Source: Burkholderiaceae bacterium 16 (GTDB lineage Bacteria; Pseudomonadota; Gammaproteobacteria; Burkholderiales; Burkholderiaceae). From it: 64,000 nucleotides of DNA. Position 1 is the first letter of the stretch; every line of letters starts with the position of its first letter. Under the pieces are notes generated by a model. The model was not told the origin of the DNA and searched no databases. It saw only the letters and a list, made by a program, of their open reading frames with translations. Positions 17,637 through 25,741 of the stretch are shown piece after piece. The stretch lies in contig JYOD01000016.1 of NCBI GenBank assembly GCA_000955785.1, forward strand, positions 77,900-141,899, written 5' to 3'. The position numbers and the translations under genes were made by a program.

Positions 17637-18410
17637 GTGCAAACGTGGATTCGCTTCCAGACCGGGGACGGGGAGATCGGTTTTGGCCGTATCGAGGGGG
17701 ATCATGTCATCGAGTACGACGGCCCCGGCTACGCGCGGCCGGAACCCACCGGCGCGGCTTTGCCGCGCGAGGGGCTGCGCCTGCTGAGCCCGTGCGACCC
17801 GGGCACGATCGTGGCGCTATGGAACAACTTCCATGCGCTGGCGCGCAAGCTGGAAAAACCGGCGCCGGCGCACCCGCTGTTCCTGATCAAACCGGCGAGT
17901 TCGGTGGCGGGCCCGGGCGATGCCATCCTGCGGCCGCGCAGCTACGGGGGCAAGATCGTCTACGAGGGCGAGCTGGGCATCGTGATCGGGCGCCGTTGCC
18001 GCAACGTGTCGCCGGAAGATGCCGCCTCGCATATCTTTGGCTATACCGTGGTCAACGACGTGACCGCCGGAGAGATCATTGCCGAGGATCCCGGTTTCCC
18101 GCAGTGGTGCCGCGCCAAGGGCTTCGATACCTTTGGCTGCCTGGGGCCGGCCATCGTCACGGATTTCGACTGGCGTGCCGCGTGCGTGGCGACGCGGCTG
18201 GACGGGGCGGAGCGGCAGAACTACCCGCTGTCGGACCTGATCTTCTCGCCCGAGCAGCAGGTCAGCCTGATCTCGCAGGATCTCACGCTGATGCCTGGCG
18301 ACGTGATCGCCTGCGGCACTTCGCTCGGTGTCGGCCCGATGAAGGATGGCGCCGTGGTCGAGGTGACGATTGAGGGCATTGGTTCGCTGGTCAACCACAT
18401 GCGCGGCTGA
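17637..18410 (+). CDS. Fumarylacetoacetate hydrolase (FAH)-family protein
   Basis: 257 residues of the acylpyruvase/FAH fold. The metal-binding acidic residues lie in KIVYEGELGIVIGRRC and YTVVNDVTAGEI, followed by KGFDTFGCLGP and GDVIACGTSLGVG. The start is GTG 17637, with GGAGGAG six bases upstream; an earlier in-frame Met lacks a ribosome site. Family members cleave acylpyruvates or decarboxylate oxaloacetate (FAHD1-like). In an oxalate locus, oxaloacetate or oxalate-like diacids are plausible substrates, but this is inference. It sits immediately after the acyl-CoA synthetase pseudogene. Confidence 0.85.
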   Translation: MQTWIRFQTGDGEIGFGRIEGDHVIEYDGPGYARPEPTGAALPREGLRLLSPCDPGTIVALWNNFHALARKLEKPAPAHPLFLIKPASSVAGPGDAILRPRSYGGKIVYEGELGIVIGRRCRNVSPEDAASHIFGYTVVNDVTAGEIIAEDPGFPQWCRAKGFDTFGCLGPAIVTDFDWRAACVATRLDGAERQNYPLSDLIFSPEQQVSLISQDLTLMPGDVIACGTSLGVGPMKDGAVVEVTIEGIGSLVNHMRG

Positions 18411-18451
18411 GCGGGCGCGCGGGCACGGGCAAGGCCCGCGCCCGGCAGGGG
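18411..18451. terminator. GC-rich hairpin between convergent genes
   Basis: GGGCGCGCGGGC and GCCCGCGCCC can pair around ACGGGCAAG. It lies between the stops of the FAH-family gene and the cupin gene. No T tract; likely a shared transcript end. Confidence 0.35.
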
Positions 18452-19006
18452 TCAGAGCGGCAGTGTCAGCAACAGGGTCAGGGCGGAGGTGTCGCGCAGC
18501 CGGATGCGCCCGGCCAGCCTGCATAATGCGTTGCATGCCTTGCGCAGGTGGCGGCTGAGCCTCAGCCGTGCAAGAACCCGCAGGGGGACATTCAGCACCA
18601 GTGGCACATGCTTGCGGCAGAAGGCGATTTTGCGCACATAGTCATCGACTTCCCACAGCCAGGTGGTGTCGGCGGGGAAATAGCCGATGTCGCCGGCCTT
18701 GAGCACATGTACCTGGCCGCCCGGGCTGGTGACCTTCACCTGGCCCTCCAGGATAAACACGGTTTCCTCCCAGCCGTAGTACCACTCGAAGGTGCCAGTG
18801 GTGCATTCCCAGATATTGGTGGATGCCAGGCCATCGATCGCGCCAGAGTGCTGGGCGGCATGCGTCCGCGGGGCACCGGTACGGATCCAGGATGGTTCGA
18901 TCGGACAGTTCTGCAATGCAAGCGCACGGGAGCTGGCGAACGTCCCCTCGCGGCGCTGGGCGCGGGCACCGGCTGGTGCGCCGGCTTCGAACATGTTCTG
19001 TCCCAT
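18452..19006 (-). CDS. Cupin-domain protein
   Basis: 184 residues. A single cupin barrel of the DUF861 (cupin_3) kind is seen: NIWECTTGTFEWYYGWEETV followed by FILEGQVKVTSPGG and LKAGDIGYFPADTTWLWEV. The segment EWYYGWEETVFILEG corresponds to cupin motif 1, though histidine ligands are largely replaced. ATG 19006 has GGAG seven bases upstream. The C-terminal 55 residues are basic and hydrophobic (VLNVPLRVLARLRLSR). The function is unknown. It lies between the FAH-family gene and the 101-residue gene. Confidence 0.75.
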   Translation of the reverse strand: MGQNMFEAGAPAGARAQRREGTFASSRALALQNCPIEPSWIRTGAPRTHAAQHSGAIDGLASTNIWECTTGTFEWYYGWEETVFILEGQVKVTSPGGQVHVLKAGDIGYFPADTTWLWEVDDYVRKIAFCRKHVPLVLNVPLRVLARLRLSRHLRKACNALCRLAGRIRLRDTSALTLLLTLPL

Positions 19007-19229
19007 GCCAGTCTCCGTTCTAGTGCGTAGTGGGCAGACCATAGCGCGCCACGTTCGCCGGCGGAAGTGCGCTGGCGCACATTCGGCGCGCGCGGATGGC
19101 TGTACCCATGGTCCTGGAGGCGCGTCTGCGTTGGCGCCATGGCGCGGCCGCAATACGGCACGCGGCAGGAGAATAGGGCGCTTTCCCGCACCCATTCTTC
19201 CTGCCGCGTCCTCTCGGGCTTCCGATGTC

Positions 19230-19535
19230 TCAGTTGGCTTTCTGGTCCATCGCGCGAAGGTAATCGCACTTCTTGTCGAGAATCAGGCGGCTGAGGAAAT
19301 CAGCATCGTAGGCGTTGAGCAGGTGCGCGTGGTACTGCTCGATATAGCGCGCAATCCGGCTCTGTTCGCATTCGATGCCGCACAGCCACGCGTACATCTC
19401 GCTGTCCCAGCGAAAGCGCAGGCCTAGCTCGGTGAATGCGGCGTTGTAGGCTGCGAGTTGCGATTCGTCGTGGGCGCGCGGGGCTACGGCGTCGGCATGG
19501 GAGGCGGGGCGGGCTTCGAACTGGACCTGGTTCAT
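19230..19535 (-). CDS. Hypothetical protein, 101 residues
   Basis: I do not recognise a family. The protein is soluble and helical, with paired aromatic and cysteine residues (FRWDSEMYAWLCGIECEQSR) and ending RLILDKKCDYLRAMDQKAN. GAGGAG precedes the ATG. It is preceded by an AT-rich control region with nested dyads (19580-19638). The same control style appears before the LysR gene and transporter, so it may belong to the same LysR-controlled set. Confidence 0.6.
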   Translation of the reverse strand: MNQVQFEARPASHADAVAPRAHDESQLAAYNAAFTELGLRFRWDSEMYAWLCGIECEQSRIARYIEQYHAHLLNAYDADFLSRLILDKKCDYLRAMDQKAN

Positions 19536-19579
19536 GATCGGACTCCTCGGGCGGCTATCAAAGGTGGGCCTGAGCTGAG

Positions 19580-19638
19580 GATAGGTTCGCCGATCAATTA
19601 ACGATAATTAAAGTTTAACTGAATAATCATAACCTATC
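19580..19638. promoter_or_regulatory. AT-rich nested dyad upstream of the 101-residue gene
   Basis: Outer arms GATAGGTT (19580-19587) and AACCTATC (19631-19638) are perfect inverted repeats. Near their centre lies TTAAAGTTTAA (19608-19618). The composition contrasts sharply with the surrounding GC-rich DNA. A LysR-type binding region is likely; the outer right arm overlaps the end of the LysR gene. Confidence 0.5.
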
Positions 19639-20575
19639 GTTTATGCTTTATGAGGCTGTCCACGCCGGTGATGCGCTGGATCAGGCTGGCACCTTCTTCC
19701 ATCAGGAAATGCTTGAAGGCGAGCGCCACAGGTGGCAGCCGCTTGTTCTTGCGGTGCACCACATACCAGTTGAGCATCACCGGGAACCCCTCGATATCCA
19801 GCACGGCGAGATTGCCTGTCTGCAGTTCCAGCCCCACGGTATGCGCCGACAGGAAGGCGATGCCCATGTTGGCGATCACGGCCTGCTTGATGGTTTCGGT
19901 GCTCTTGATCTCCATGGCGATGCGCAGGTTGGACAGGCGTCCGGCGAAGCCTTCCTGCATGGAGTTCCAGGTGTCGGACCCTTTCTCGCGCGCAACGAAG
20001 GCTTCGTCTGCCAGGGCCGCGAGCGGGACGTTGCGCTCGCCCACCAGGCGGTGGTTGGGCGCGGCAACGATGACATAGGGGTGGGGCGCGAACGATTCGC
20101 TGATGGTGTCCATGCCTTCCGGCGGGCGAACCATCACTGCCAGGTCGGTCAGGTTGCCCGCAAGCTGGTGCAGCAATTCCTCGCGATTGTGCACTGCGAG
20201 ATTGAGCGTCACGCCGGCATGCCGTTGCATGAACTCCGCCAGCAACCGCGGAAAAAAGTAATCGCCTGCGCTGATCACGGCCACATTGAGCCGCCCGCCG
20301 GAGATGCCTTTGAGCTGCGACATGGCGTCTTCCGCTTCGCGGAATTGCTGCATGATGCTGCGGCTGTAGTGCAGCATTTCAATCCCGGCCGGCGTGAGGT
20401 AGATCTTCTTCCCAAGCTGTTCGAACAGCGGGAGTCCGACATGGCCTTCGAGCTGCCGCACCTGCGTCGATACCGCCGGCTGCGTCAGGTGTAGCTCTTC
20501 CGCCGCCCGCGAAAAACTCAGGTGCCGGGCAACCGTCTCGAAAACCTTGAGCTGGCGCAGCGTCGCGTTCTTCAT
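19634..20575 (-). CDS. LysR-family regulator, CbbR-like
   Basis: 313 residues. The winged helix near residues 1-60 reads LRQLKVFETVARHLSFSRAA and LHLTQPAVSTQVRQLEGHVG. The effector domain contains STETIKQAVIANMGIAFLS followed by HTVGLELQTGNLAVLDIEG, which closely parallels CbbR of Cupriavidus (ETIKQAVMAGMG; HTLGLELRTGE). CbbR controls carbon-dioxide fixation genes in these bacteria. Here the gene is divergent from an oxalate/formate antiporter, so it probably controls that transporter, perhaps in answer to a formate- or oxalate-derived signal. This is a paralogue call, not CbbR itself. Confidence 0.88.
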   Translation of the reverse strand: MKNATLRQLKVFETVARHLSFSRAAEELHLTQPAVSTQVRQLEGHVGLPLFEQLGKKIYLTPAGIEMLHYSRSIMQQFREAEDAMSQLKGISGGRLNVAVISAGDYFFPRLLAEFMQRHAGVTLNLAVHNREELLHQLAGNLTDLAVMVRPPEGMDTISESFAPHPYVIVAAPNHRLVGERNVPLAALADEAFVAREKGSDTWNSMQEGFAGRLSNLRIAMEIKSTETIKQAVIANMGIAFLSAHTVGLELQTGNLAVLDIEGFPVMLNWYVVHRKNKRLPPVALAFKHFLMEEGASLIQRITGVDSLIKHKR

Positions 20576-20787
20576 GCACTCATCCGTCCAATCTATAAAG
20601 GATCGTAAATGATCATAATAAAAAACTTTATGCTTAGCCGAACTTAGTTTGAACTAGCATCAGTCCACGGATGCACGTGCCGCAATGTCAGGCGCGCTCA
20701 ATCAAGTAGTGACCAAGGGCTCCCCCTCACAGAGAAGCCTACCCGTCGCGCCGCAGAGCGCGATACGCACTATGCAGGAGACACGAC
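20576..20787. promoter_or_regulatory. Divergent LysR/antiporter control region
   Basis: AT-rich stretch 20597-20650 with ATC-N6-GAT (20602-20613) and a run ATAATAAAAAACTTTAT. On the opposite strand this shares TAAAGTTT with the dyad region at 19608. It is the expected binding place of the LysR protein at 19634. Confidence 0.5.
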
Positions 20788-22122
20788 ATGGCGCATGACA
20801 ATATCGCGGCCCCGGGCCGTTCGGGCTGGCTTGGAAATCGCTGGTTCCAGCTGGCAATCGGTGTGGTCTGCATGGGGCTGGTAGCGAACCTGCAGTATGG
20901 CTGGACTTTATTCGTGGGCCCGATGAATGCCAAGCACCACTGGGGCGAGTCCGCCATCCAGGTGGCCTTTTCCATCTTCATCGTGACCGAGACCTGGCTG
21001 GTGCCGCTGGAAGGCTGGCTGGTCGACAAGATCGGGCCGCGCCCGGTGGTGGCGGGCGGCGCGCTGTGCGCGGGGCTGGCCTGGGTCATCAACGCCTATG
21101 CGACGAGCCTGCCGCAGCTTTACCTCGCAGCGGTGATTGCCGGCATCGGCGCAGGTGGCGTCTACGGTACCTGTGTGGGCAACGCGCTCAAGTGGTTTCC
21201 GGACAAGCGCGGGCTGGCCGCTGGCCTGACCGCTGCCGGCTTCGGCGCAGGCTCGGCGCTCACCGTGATCCCCATCGCCAACATGATCCAGCGCTCCGGC
21301 TACGAGCATGCCTTTATCACCTTCGGCATCCTGCAAGGCGTCTGCATCCTGCTGATGGCCTTGCTGCTGGTCAAGCCGCGTCCGCCCGCCGGTGCCGTGG
21401 CCGCCAAGGCGGTGCTGACCAATCCCATCGAGTTCACGCCGGGGCGGATGGTCAAGACGCCTGTGTTCTGGGTCATCTATGCGTCCTTTGTGGCGGTAGC
21501 GGCGGGCGGCATCATGGCCACCGCGCAGTTGGGACCGATCGCCCGGGACTTCGGTTTCGCATCGATGCCGGTGACGATGGTGGGATTCACGCTGCCGCTG
21601 CTTACCATGACGCTATCGATCGATAACCTGTGCAATGGCCTGACACGGCCGCTGTGCGGATTCATCTCGGACCGCATCGGACGCGAGAACACCATGTTCT
21701 TTATCTTCATCGGCGAGGGGCTGTCGCTGCTCGGCCTGATGCAGTTCGGCCACAACCCGTACTGGTTCATGACGTTCGCGGCACTCACCTTCCTGTTCTG
21801 GGGCGAGATTTTCTCGATCTTTCCCGCGCTGTGCGCCGACACCTTTGGCAGCAAGTTCGCTGCGGCCAACGCGGGCACCCTGTACACCGCCAAGGGCACG
21901 GCCGCGATGCTGGTGCCGCTGGCCTCGGTCCTGTCGGCGCGGGGCGGGTGGGACGCGGTCTTTACGGTAGCGGCGGCGGTGACCATCGCCGCCGGACTGT
22001 CCGCCAAGTTCGTGCTGGCCCCGATGCGAAAGCGGTTTATCACCGGGCATGTCGAGTCCCTGGTGCCGGCGGCCGACAGCCCGGCCTACCTGGCGGGACT
22101 ATCCCCCCGCAAGAGCGACTGA
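20788..22122 (+). CDS. OxlT-type oxalate/formate antiporter (MFS), copy 1
   Basis: 444 residues with twelve predicted membrane segments in the inner membrane. It exchanges external oxalate for internal formate in the OxlT model. Two basic residues known to be essential in Oxalobacter OxlT (Arg272, Lys355) have clear counterparts in NGLTRPLCGFISDR and LYTAKGTAAMLVP. The N-terminal LQYGWTLFVGPM is the OxlT signature region. GGAG lies eight to eleven bases before the ATG. It is divergent from the CbbR-like LysR gene and followed by a hairpin. It is about as similar to copy 2 as paralogues would be, but has a different control region. Confidence 0.9.
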   Translation: MAHDNIAAPGRSGWLGNRWFQLAIGVVCMGLVANLQYGWTLFVGPMNAKHHWGESAIQVAFSIFIVTETWLVPLEGWLVDKIGPRPVVAGGALCAGLAWVINAYATSLPQLYLAAVIAGIGAGGVYGTCVGNALKWFPDKRGLAAGLTAAGFGAGSALTVIPIANMIQRSGYEHAFITFGILQGVCILLMALLLVKPRPPAGAVAAKAVLTNPIEFTPGRMVKTPVFWVIYASFVAVAAGGIMATAQLGPIARDFGFASMPVTMVGFTLPLLTMTLSIDNLCNGLTRPLCGFISDRIGRENTMFFIFIGEGLSLLGLMQFGHNPYWFMTFAALTFLFWGEIFSIFPALCADTFGSKFAAANAGTLYTAKGTAAMLVPLASVLSARGGWDAVFTVAAAVTIAAGLSAKFVLAPMRKRFITGHVESLVPAADSPAYLAGLSPRKSD

Positions 22123-22131
22123 ATCCCCAGC

Positions 22132-22165
22132 CGGGCCCGGACCGCGTCAAGCGAATCCGGGCCCG
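22132..22165 (+). terminator. Hairpin after antiporter copy 1
   Basis: CGGGCCCGGA (22132-22141) pairs perfectly with TCCGGGCCCG (22156-22165). There is no T run, so it is terminator-like rather than canonical. It separates the antiporter from the following LysR gene. Confidence 0.5.
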
Positions 22166-22239
22166 ATTGCCATCACGATGCGCCGCGCCGGGCAACGCAA
22201 GGCTGTTCGCCGCGCCTCATGCATACAGAAGGGGTAATC

Positions 22240-23151
22240 ATGAATATTTCGCTTCCGCAGTTGAAGGCCTTTGCCGCCGTGGCGCGACAGAAGAGCTTTA
22301 CCCGCGCCGCAGCCGAGCTTGGACTCACGCAGTCCGCCATCAGCCGCAGCGTGCGCGAGCTGGAAGACGAGATCGACCAGCGCCTGTTCGACCGCACCAC
22401 GCGCCAGGTCGAACTCACCGATGCCGGCGAGCACCTGTCGCAGCGCATCTGCCACCTGATCGAAGAAGTCGAGCAGACGCTGCGCGAGAGCCAGGGTACT
22501 GGCAAGCCGTGCCAGGGCACGGTCCAGATTGCGTCCGATCCGGTCTTGTCGTCGATGTCGCTGCCAGGCTGGCTGGCGGGTTGCCGCGCGGCATGGCCAG
22601 GGATTGGCATCTGCCTGAAGGACCGCTCGCATGAGTCCGTGCTGCAATGCGTGCGCAGCGGCGAGGTGGACTTCGGCATCTCCACCAATCCGGAGGCGGG
22701 CGACGATCTGTATTGCGAAGCGCTGTGTTCGGATCCGTTTCATGCCGTGCTGCCGTCGCAGCATCCGCTGGCCTCGCGGGAGACGGTAGGGTGGGGTGAT
22801 CTCAACGATGCCAATGTGTTGATGCTGGACCAGCACTCTGGGATCCAGCCGGCCGTGGAGCAGGCGTTTGGCGTTTATCACGTGCGGGCGGGGTCGCTGC
22901 AGGCGCTGGGGCATTTCGCTGCGATTTTCGGCATGGTGGCGCTGGGGCTCGGCATCGGGATCGTGCCGTCGCGGGCCAATTCGGCTGGCTTGAGCCCGGC
23001 TGCGGTGATGAGGCCATTGCGGCCGCAGGTCACGTCTTCGGTGATGCTGGTGCGGCGCAAGAGCCGTTCGCTCAAGCCTAATGCTGCCGCTATCTGGGAT
23101 GCGCTGCGGGGGATGGAGTATGAGCAGGCGTTGGTGGCGAGGGTGGGGTAG
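22240..23151 (+). CDS. LysR-family transcriptional regulator
   Basis: 303 residues. The N-terminal helix-turn-helix reads LKAFAAVARQKSFTRAAAEL and LTQSAISRSVRELEDEIDQR. The C-terminal part is a standard periplasmic-binding-like effector domain (VDFGISTNPEAGDDLYCEAL; LGLGIGIVPSRANSAG). ATG 22240 is preferred over an in-frame start seven codons earlier because it aligns with the LysR N-terminus and has AGGGG upstream. The target is unknown; it lies between the two oxalate antiporters and may act on the downstream small gene or on transporter copy 1. Confidence 0.88.
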   Translation: MNISLPQLKAFAAVARQKSFTRAAAELGLTQSAISRSVRELEDEIDQRLFDRTTRQVELTDAGEHLSQRICHLIEEVEQTLRESQGTGKPCQGTVQIASDPVLSSMSLPGWLAGCRAAWPGIGICLKDRSHESVLQCVRSGEVDFGISTNPEAGDDLYCEALCSDPFHAVLPSQHPLASRETVGWGDLNDANVLMLDQHSGIQPAVEQAFGVYHVRAGSLQALGHFAAIFGMVALGLGIGIVPSRANSAGLSPAAVMRPLRPQVTSSVMLVRRKSRSLKPNAAAIWDALRGMEYEQALVARVG

Positions 23152-23209
23152 GGTGAAGCGGCCACCCCCTGCGGGGAGCGGCACAGGGCTGTTGTGGAGA
23201 TGTCAAACT

Positions 23210-23229
23210 TCTTCTGATATATTACATAC
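23210..23229. promoter_or_regulatory. Oxalate-regulon operator, site 5 (upstream of the 73-residue membrane protein)
   Basis: TCTTCTGATATATTACATAC keeps the core and right half of the dyad (15 of 20). It ends six bases before a TTTACA -35 box, so it abuts the promoter. Confidence 0.65.
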
Positions 23230-23235
23230 AGGATA

Positions 23236-23264
23236 TTTACACATAGTGCGCCGCAGCATATAAT
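23236..23264 (+). promoter_or_regulatory. Near-consensus sigma-70 promoter
   Basis: TTTACA (23236-23241), a 17-base spacer, and TATAAT (23259-23264). Start of transcription is expected around 23271. The operator dyad lies directly upstream. This is the best sigma-70 promoter seen in the window. Confidence 0.75.
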
Positions 23265-23299
23265 GAAAACTCCTACCCACCATCCTTACTGGAGTTTTC
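23265..23299 (+). repeat. Inverted repeat covering the ribosome site of the small membrane protein
   Basis: GAAAACTCC (23265-23273) and GGAGTTTTC (23291-23299) are perfect complements, nine bases each, with a 17-base loop. If a transcript started upstream of 23265 the Shine-Dalgarno would be hidden. From the -10 box at 23259 the start would fall inside the left arm, so this may instead be a DNA-level site. Confidence 0.6.
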
Positions 23300-23301
23300 T
23301 G

Positions 23302-23523
23302 ATGGACAGCGCCCTTCTTCTCGGTCTCGCCCTTGGCCTGGTTTCCTTTGGCGTCGGTGTCACCTTCCTGATCGCCACCCGCGTGCCGACCCTCGTGCTG
23401 GTCCGCGCCCAGGAGCACGGTCGATTTGCCGGCCTCGGCGCGTCGCAGGAAACTGCCGGTGTTGGCCACGCCAGTCCCGCCGCAACCGGCGTGAGTGTGC
23501 AACCTCGACTGGCCCGCGCCTGA
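23302..23523 (+). CDS. Small membrane protein of the oxalate island, 73 residues
   Basis: No family recognised. MDSALLLGLALGLVSFGVGV begins a single N-terminal hydrophobic helix (residues 2-25), followed by a polar Ala/Gly-rich tail. GGAG (23291-23294) lies seven bases upstream of ATG 23302, which is why this start is preferred over an in-frame ATG at 23263 that would overlap the promoter. The ribosome site forms the right arm of a perfect inverted repeat (GAAAACTCC/GGAGTTTTC). It has its own operator copy and a strong promoter, so it is likely coregulated with the antiporter and lyase genes. It could be a transporter accessory peptide (inference). Confidence 0.65.
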   Translation: MDSALLLGLALGLVSFGVGVTFLIATRVPTLVLVRAQEHGRFAGLGASQETAGVGHASPAATGVSVQPRLARA

Positions 23524-24226
23524 TGTTGGCGTGGTGTGATCGGCGGAGCCCGGCTGCCGATCGCTGCCACTACGCTTTGGTTGAGGCCCTACCCGCCAAG
23601 TATGCCTTTTGGCTTGTCTGCAGAGCCACCCCGGGTTCCGTTATCCACTTTGTTCGGTCCGCTATCCTGGCGTGCCGGTTGGTTGCGACCGCCGCTACTT
23701 GCGCACTGGTCTGAACGCAGCCTGCGCTACAGGCACGCGTATGCATCAAGCTTGCGCCTCTCCGCTCTTCTTTCCTGAAGGGCCAGACATTCAGCACATT
23801 CACCCGGCGCGAGCCTGCCTTTATCTAGGGACTTTCCCGAGGGTGGGTCTTGATGCTTTGGGCCCGAGCACTCCGCACGCCCCGTTTCCAATTGCGTTTA
23901 CCGCTATTCCCCGCGCCCCATTGATGTGGGGCGGCGCTCTAAGTCATTGATCCGTCAGCAGGCCATTCTGGCGTGGCCGCCTGCTTTGATGCGCGTGGCG
24001 CACGAGTAACCTGCGTGCCGCTTTCTGGTGCGCCGCCGCGGCGCTTGCCACACGATTTCAGTGGATTCCGAGTCGCCCAAAAGCGTCTTGACTATATTGA
24101 TATATCACATACTGTATAGCACTGAAACGACGTATCTGGAATGGCGCACAGGAGCGCCATCCCGAAGAGGTGTCCGAAGACGCCCTTTCCACATAAGGCG
24201 GCCCTGCCCGCCGCAAGGAGACACCA
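23524..24226. other. 703-base gap before antiporter copy 2
   Basis: No gene can be supported; short frames here lack family features and have atypical composition. A hairpin CGCCCCA/TGTGGGGCG lies near 23920-23935. The last 140 bases carry operator site 6 and the antiporter promoter. Confidence 0.45.
24093..24112. promoter_or_regulatory. Oxalate-regulon operator, site 6 (upstream of antiporter copy 2)
   Basis: TATATTGATATATCACATAC has the full core and right half of the dyad (15 of 20). It starts at the end of a TTGACT -35 box (24088-24093) and runs up to the -10 region (TACTGT or TGTATA, 24110-24118), a clear repressor position. Confidence 0.75.
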
Positions 24227-25543
24227 ATGGAACATCAGCAAAACGCGCCCGAATCACGCTTTGCCTCACCTTGGGTACAGCTCGTTTTTGGCGTGATCTG
24301 CATGGCGATGATCGCCAATATGCAGTACGGCTGGACGCTGTTCGTCAATCCGATCGACGACAAGTACCACTGGGGCCGCACGGCGATCCAGGTGGCGTTC
24401 ACCATCTTCGTCGTCACCGAAACCTGGCTGGTGCCGATCGAAGGCTACCTGGTCGACAAGTACGGTCCGCGTCCCGTGGTGGTGGGTGGCGGCCTGCTCT
24501 GCGCGATAGCCTGGGCGTTGAACTCCGTGGCTTCGTCGCTGCCGATGCTGTACTTCGCTGCGGCGGTTGGCGGGGTAGGGGCGGGCGCGGTCTACGGGAC
24601 CTGCGTGGGCAATGCGCTCAAGTGGTTCCCCAACCGGCGCGGGCTGGCTGCGGGGATCACCGCTGCCGGCTTTGGCGCGGGCTCGGCGCTCACCGTGGTG
24701 CCGATCGCCAACATGATCAAGAGCAGCGGCTATGAGGCCACCTTCCTGTGGTTCGGACTGGGCCAGGGCCTGATCGTGTTCTTCCTGGGCATGGCGCTCT
24801 ATCCGCCTTCGGCCAAGGTGCTGAACCAGGTCACGAGCGCGGTCAAGACCGCCGCCTACAACGCCTCGCCGCGCCAGGTCCTGTCGTCGCCGATCTTCTG
24901 GGTGATGTACGCCATGTTCGTGATGATGGCGGCTGGTGGCCTGATGGCTACCGCGCAGCTCGGCCCGATCGCCAAGGACTTCGGGCTGGATGGCGTGCCG
25001 GTTTCGCTGCTCGGCCTCACGTTGCCGGCCCTGACCTTTGCCCTGACCATCGACCGCGTGCTCAATGGCCTGACCCGTCCGTTCTTCGGCTGGATCTCGG
25101 ACAACATCGGCCGCGAGAACACCATGTGCCTGGCCTTTGCCGTCGAAGCGGTCGGCATCCTGCTGCTGGCCAGGTACGGGCAGGATCCCATCGCATTCGT
25201 GGTGCTGACCGGCGTCGTGTTCTTCGCCTGGGGTGAAATCTACAGCCTGTTCCCCGCGACCTGCGGCGATACCTTCGGTCCCAAGTTCGCTGCCACCAAT
25301 GCCGGGCTGCTATACACCGCCAAGGGCACGGCGGCGCTGCTGGTGCCGTTCTCCAGCGTCATCACCGCCGCCACCGGCGACTGGCACGCGGTCTTCATGC
25401 TTGCGTCCGGCATGGCAGGGCTGTCCGCCTTTCTCGCCCTGTTCGTGCTCAAGCCGATGCGGCAGGCGCACGCCCGGAAGTACGTGCATGCTAATACCGC
25501 GGCGCCGATGGGATACCGCGCGGTGCCGGAGGACCTCACCTGA
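24227..25543 (+). CDS. OxlT-type oxalate/formate antiporter (MFS), copy 2
   Basis: 438 residues, twelve predicted membrane segments. It shares long blocks with copy 1: MQYGWTLFVNPIDDKYHWGR, GAVYGTCVGNALKWFPNRRG, and the basic residues in NGLTRPFFGWISDN and LLYTAKGTAALLVP that correspond to Arg272 and Lys355 of OxlT. AAGGAG lies close before the ATG. Its promoter carries the regulon operator, unlike copy 1, which faces a LysR gene. It stands 198 bases upstream of the formate dehydrogenase operon, so import of oxalate and oxidation of formate may be partly cotranscribed. Confidence 0.92.
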   Translation: MEHQQNAPESRFASPWVQLVFGVICMAMIANMQYGWTLFVNPIDDKYHWGRTAIQVAFTIFVVTETWLVPIEGYLVDKYGPRPVVVGGGLLCAIAWALNSVASSLPMLYFAAAVGGVGAGAVYGTCVGNALKWFPNRRGLAAGITAAGFGAGSALTVVPIANMIKSSGYEATFLWFGLGQGLIVFFLGMALYPPSAKVLNQVTSAVKTAAYNASPRQVLSSPIFWVMYAMFVMMAAGGLMATAQLGPIAKDFGLDGVPVSLLGLTLPALTFALTIDRVLNGLTRPFFGWISDNIGRENTMCLAFAVEAVGILLLARYGQDPIAFVVLTGVVFFAWGEIYSLFPATCGDTFGPKFAATNAGLLYTAKGTAALLVPFSSVITAATGDWHAVFMLASGMAGLSAFLALFVLKPMRQAHARKYVHANTAAPMGYRAVPEDLT

Positions 25544-25741
25544 GAGGCGCGTTGGGCCGGCTGTAGCCGGCCTGCGCGTGGCGCGAATAGGGATATGATC
25601 GAAGGCAACGTCCCGCCCGCCCCGCCGGCAGCGCGGCTGCCGGGCGGGCACGGCAAGATAAAACCAGAGCGGCGGGCAAGCGTGTCAAGCGCTTGCCCAA
25701 CTGCCATTCGGCACCCACGAGAGACAGTCACCGAGATTGCC

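Noticed and set aside
19634..20575. Naming the LysR gene cbbR
   Set aside because: Effector-domain blocks resemble CbbR, but no cbb genes are linked; the transporter context suggests a paralogue.
23524..24060. Possible small genes in the gap before antiporter copy 2
   Set aside because: Several short frames exist on both strands, but none has a ribosome site, family motif or typical codon use.
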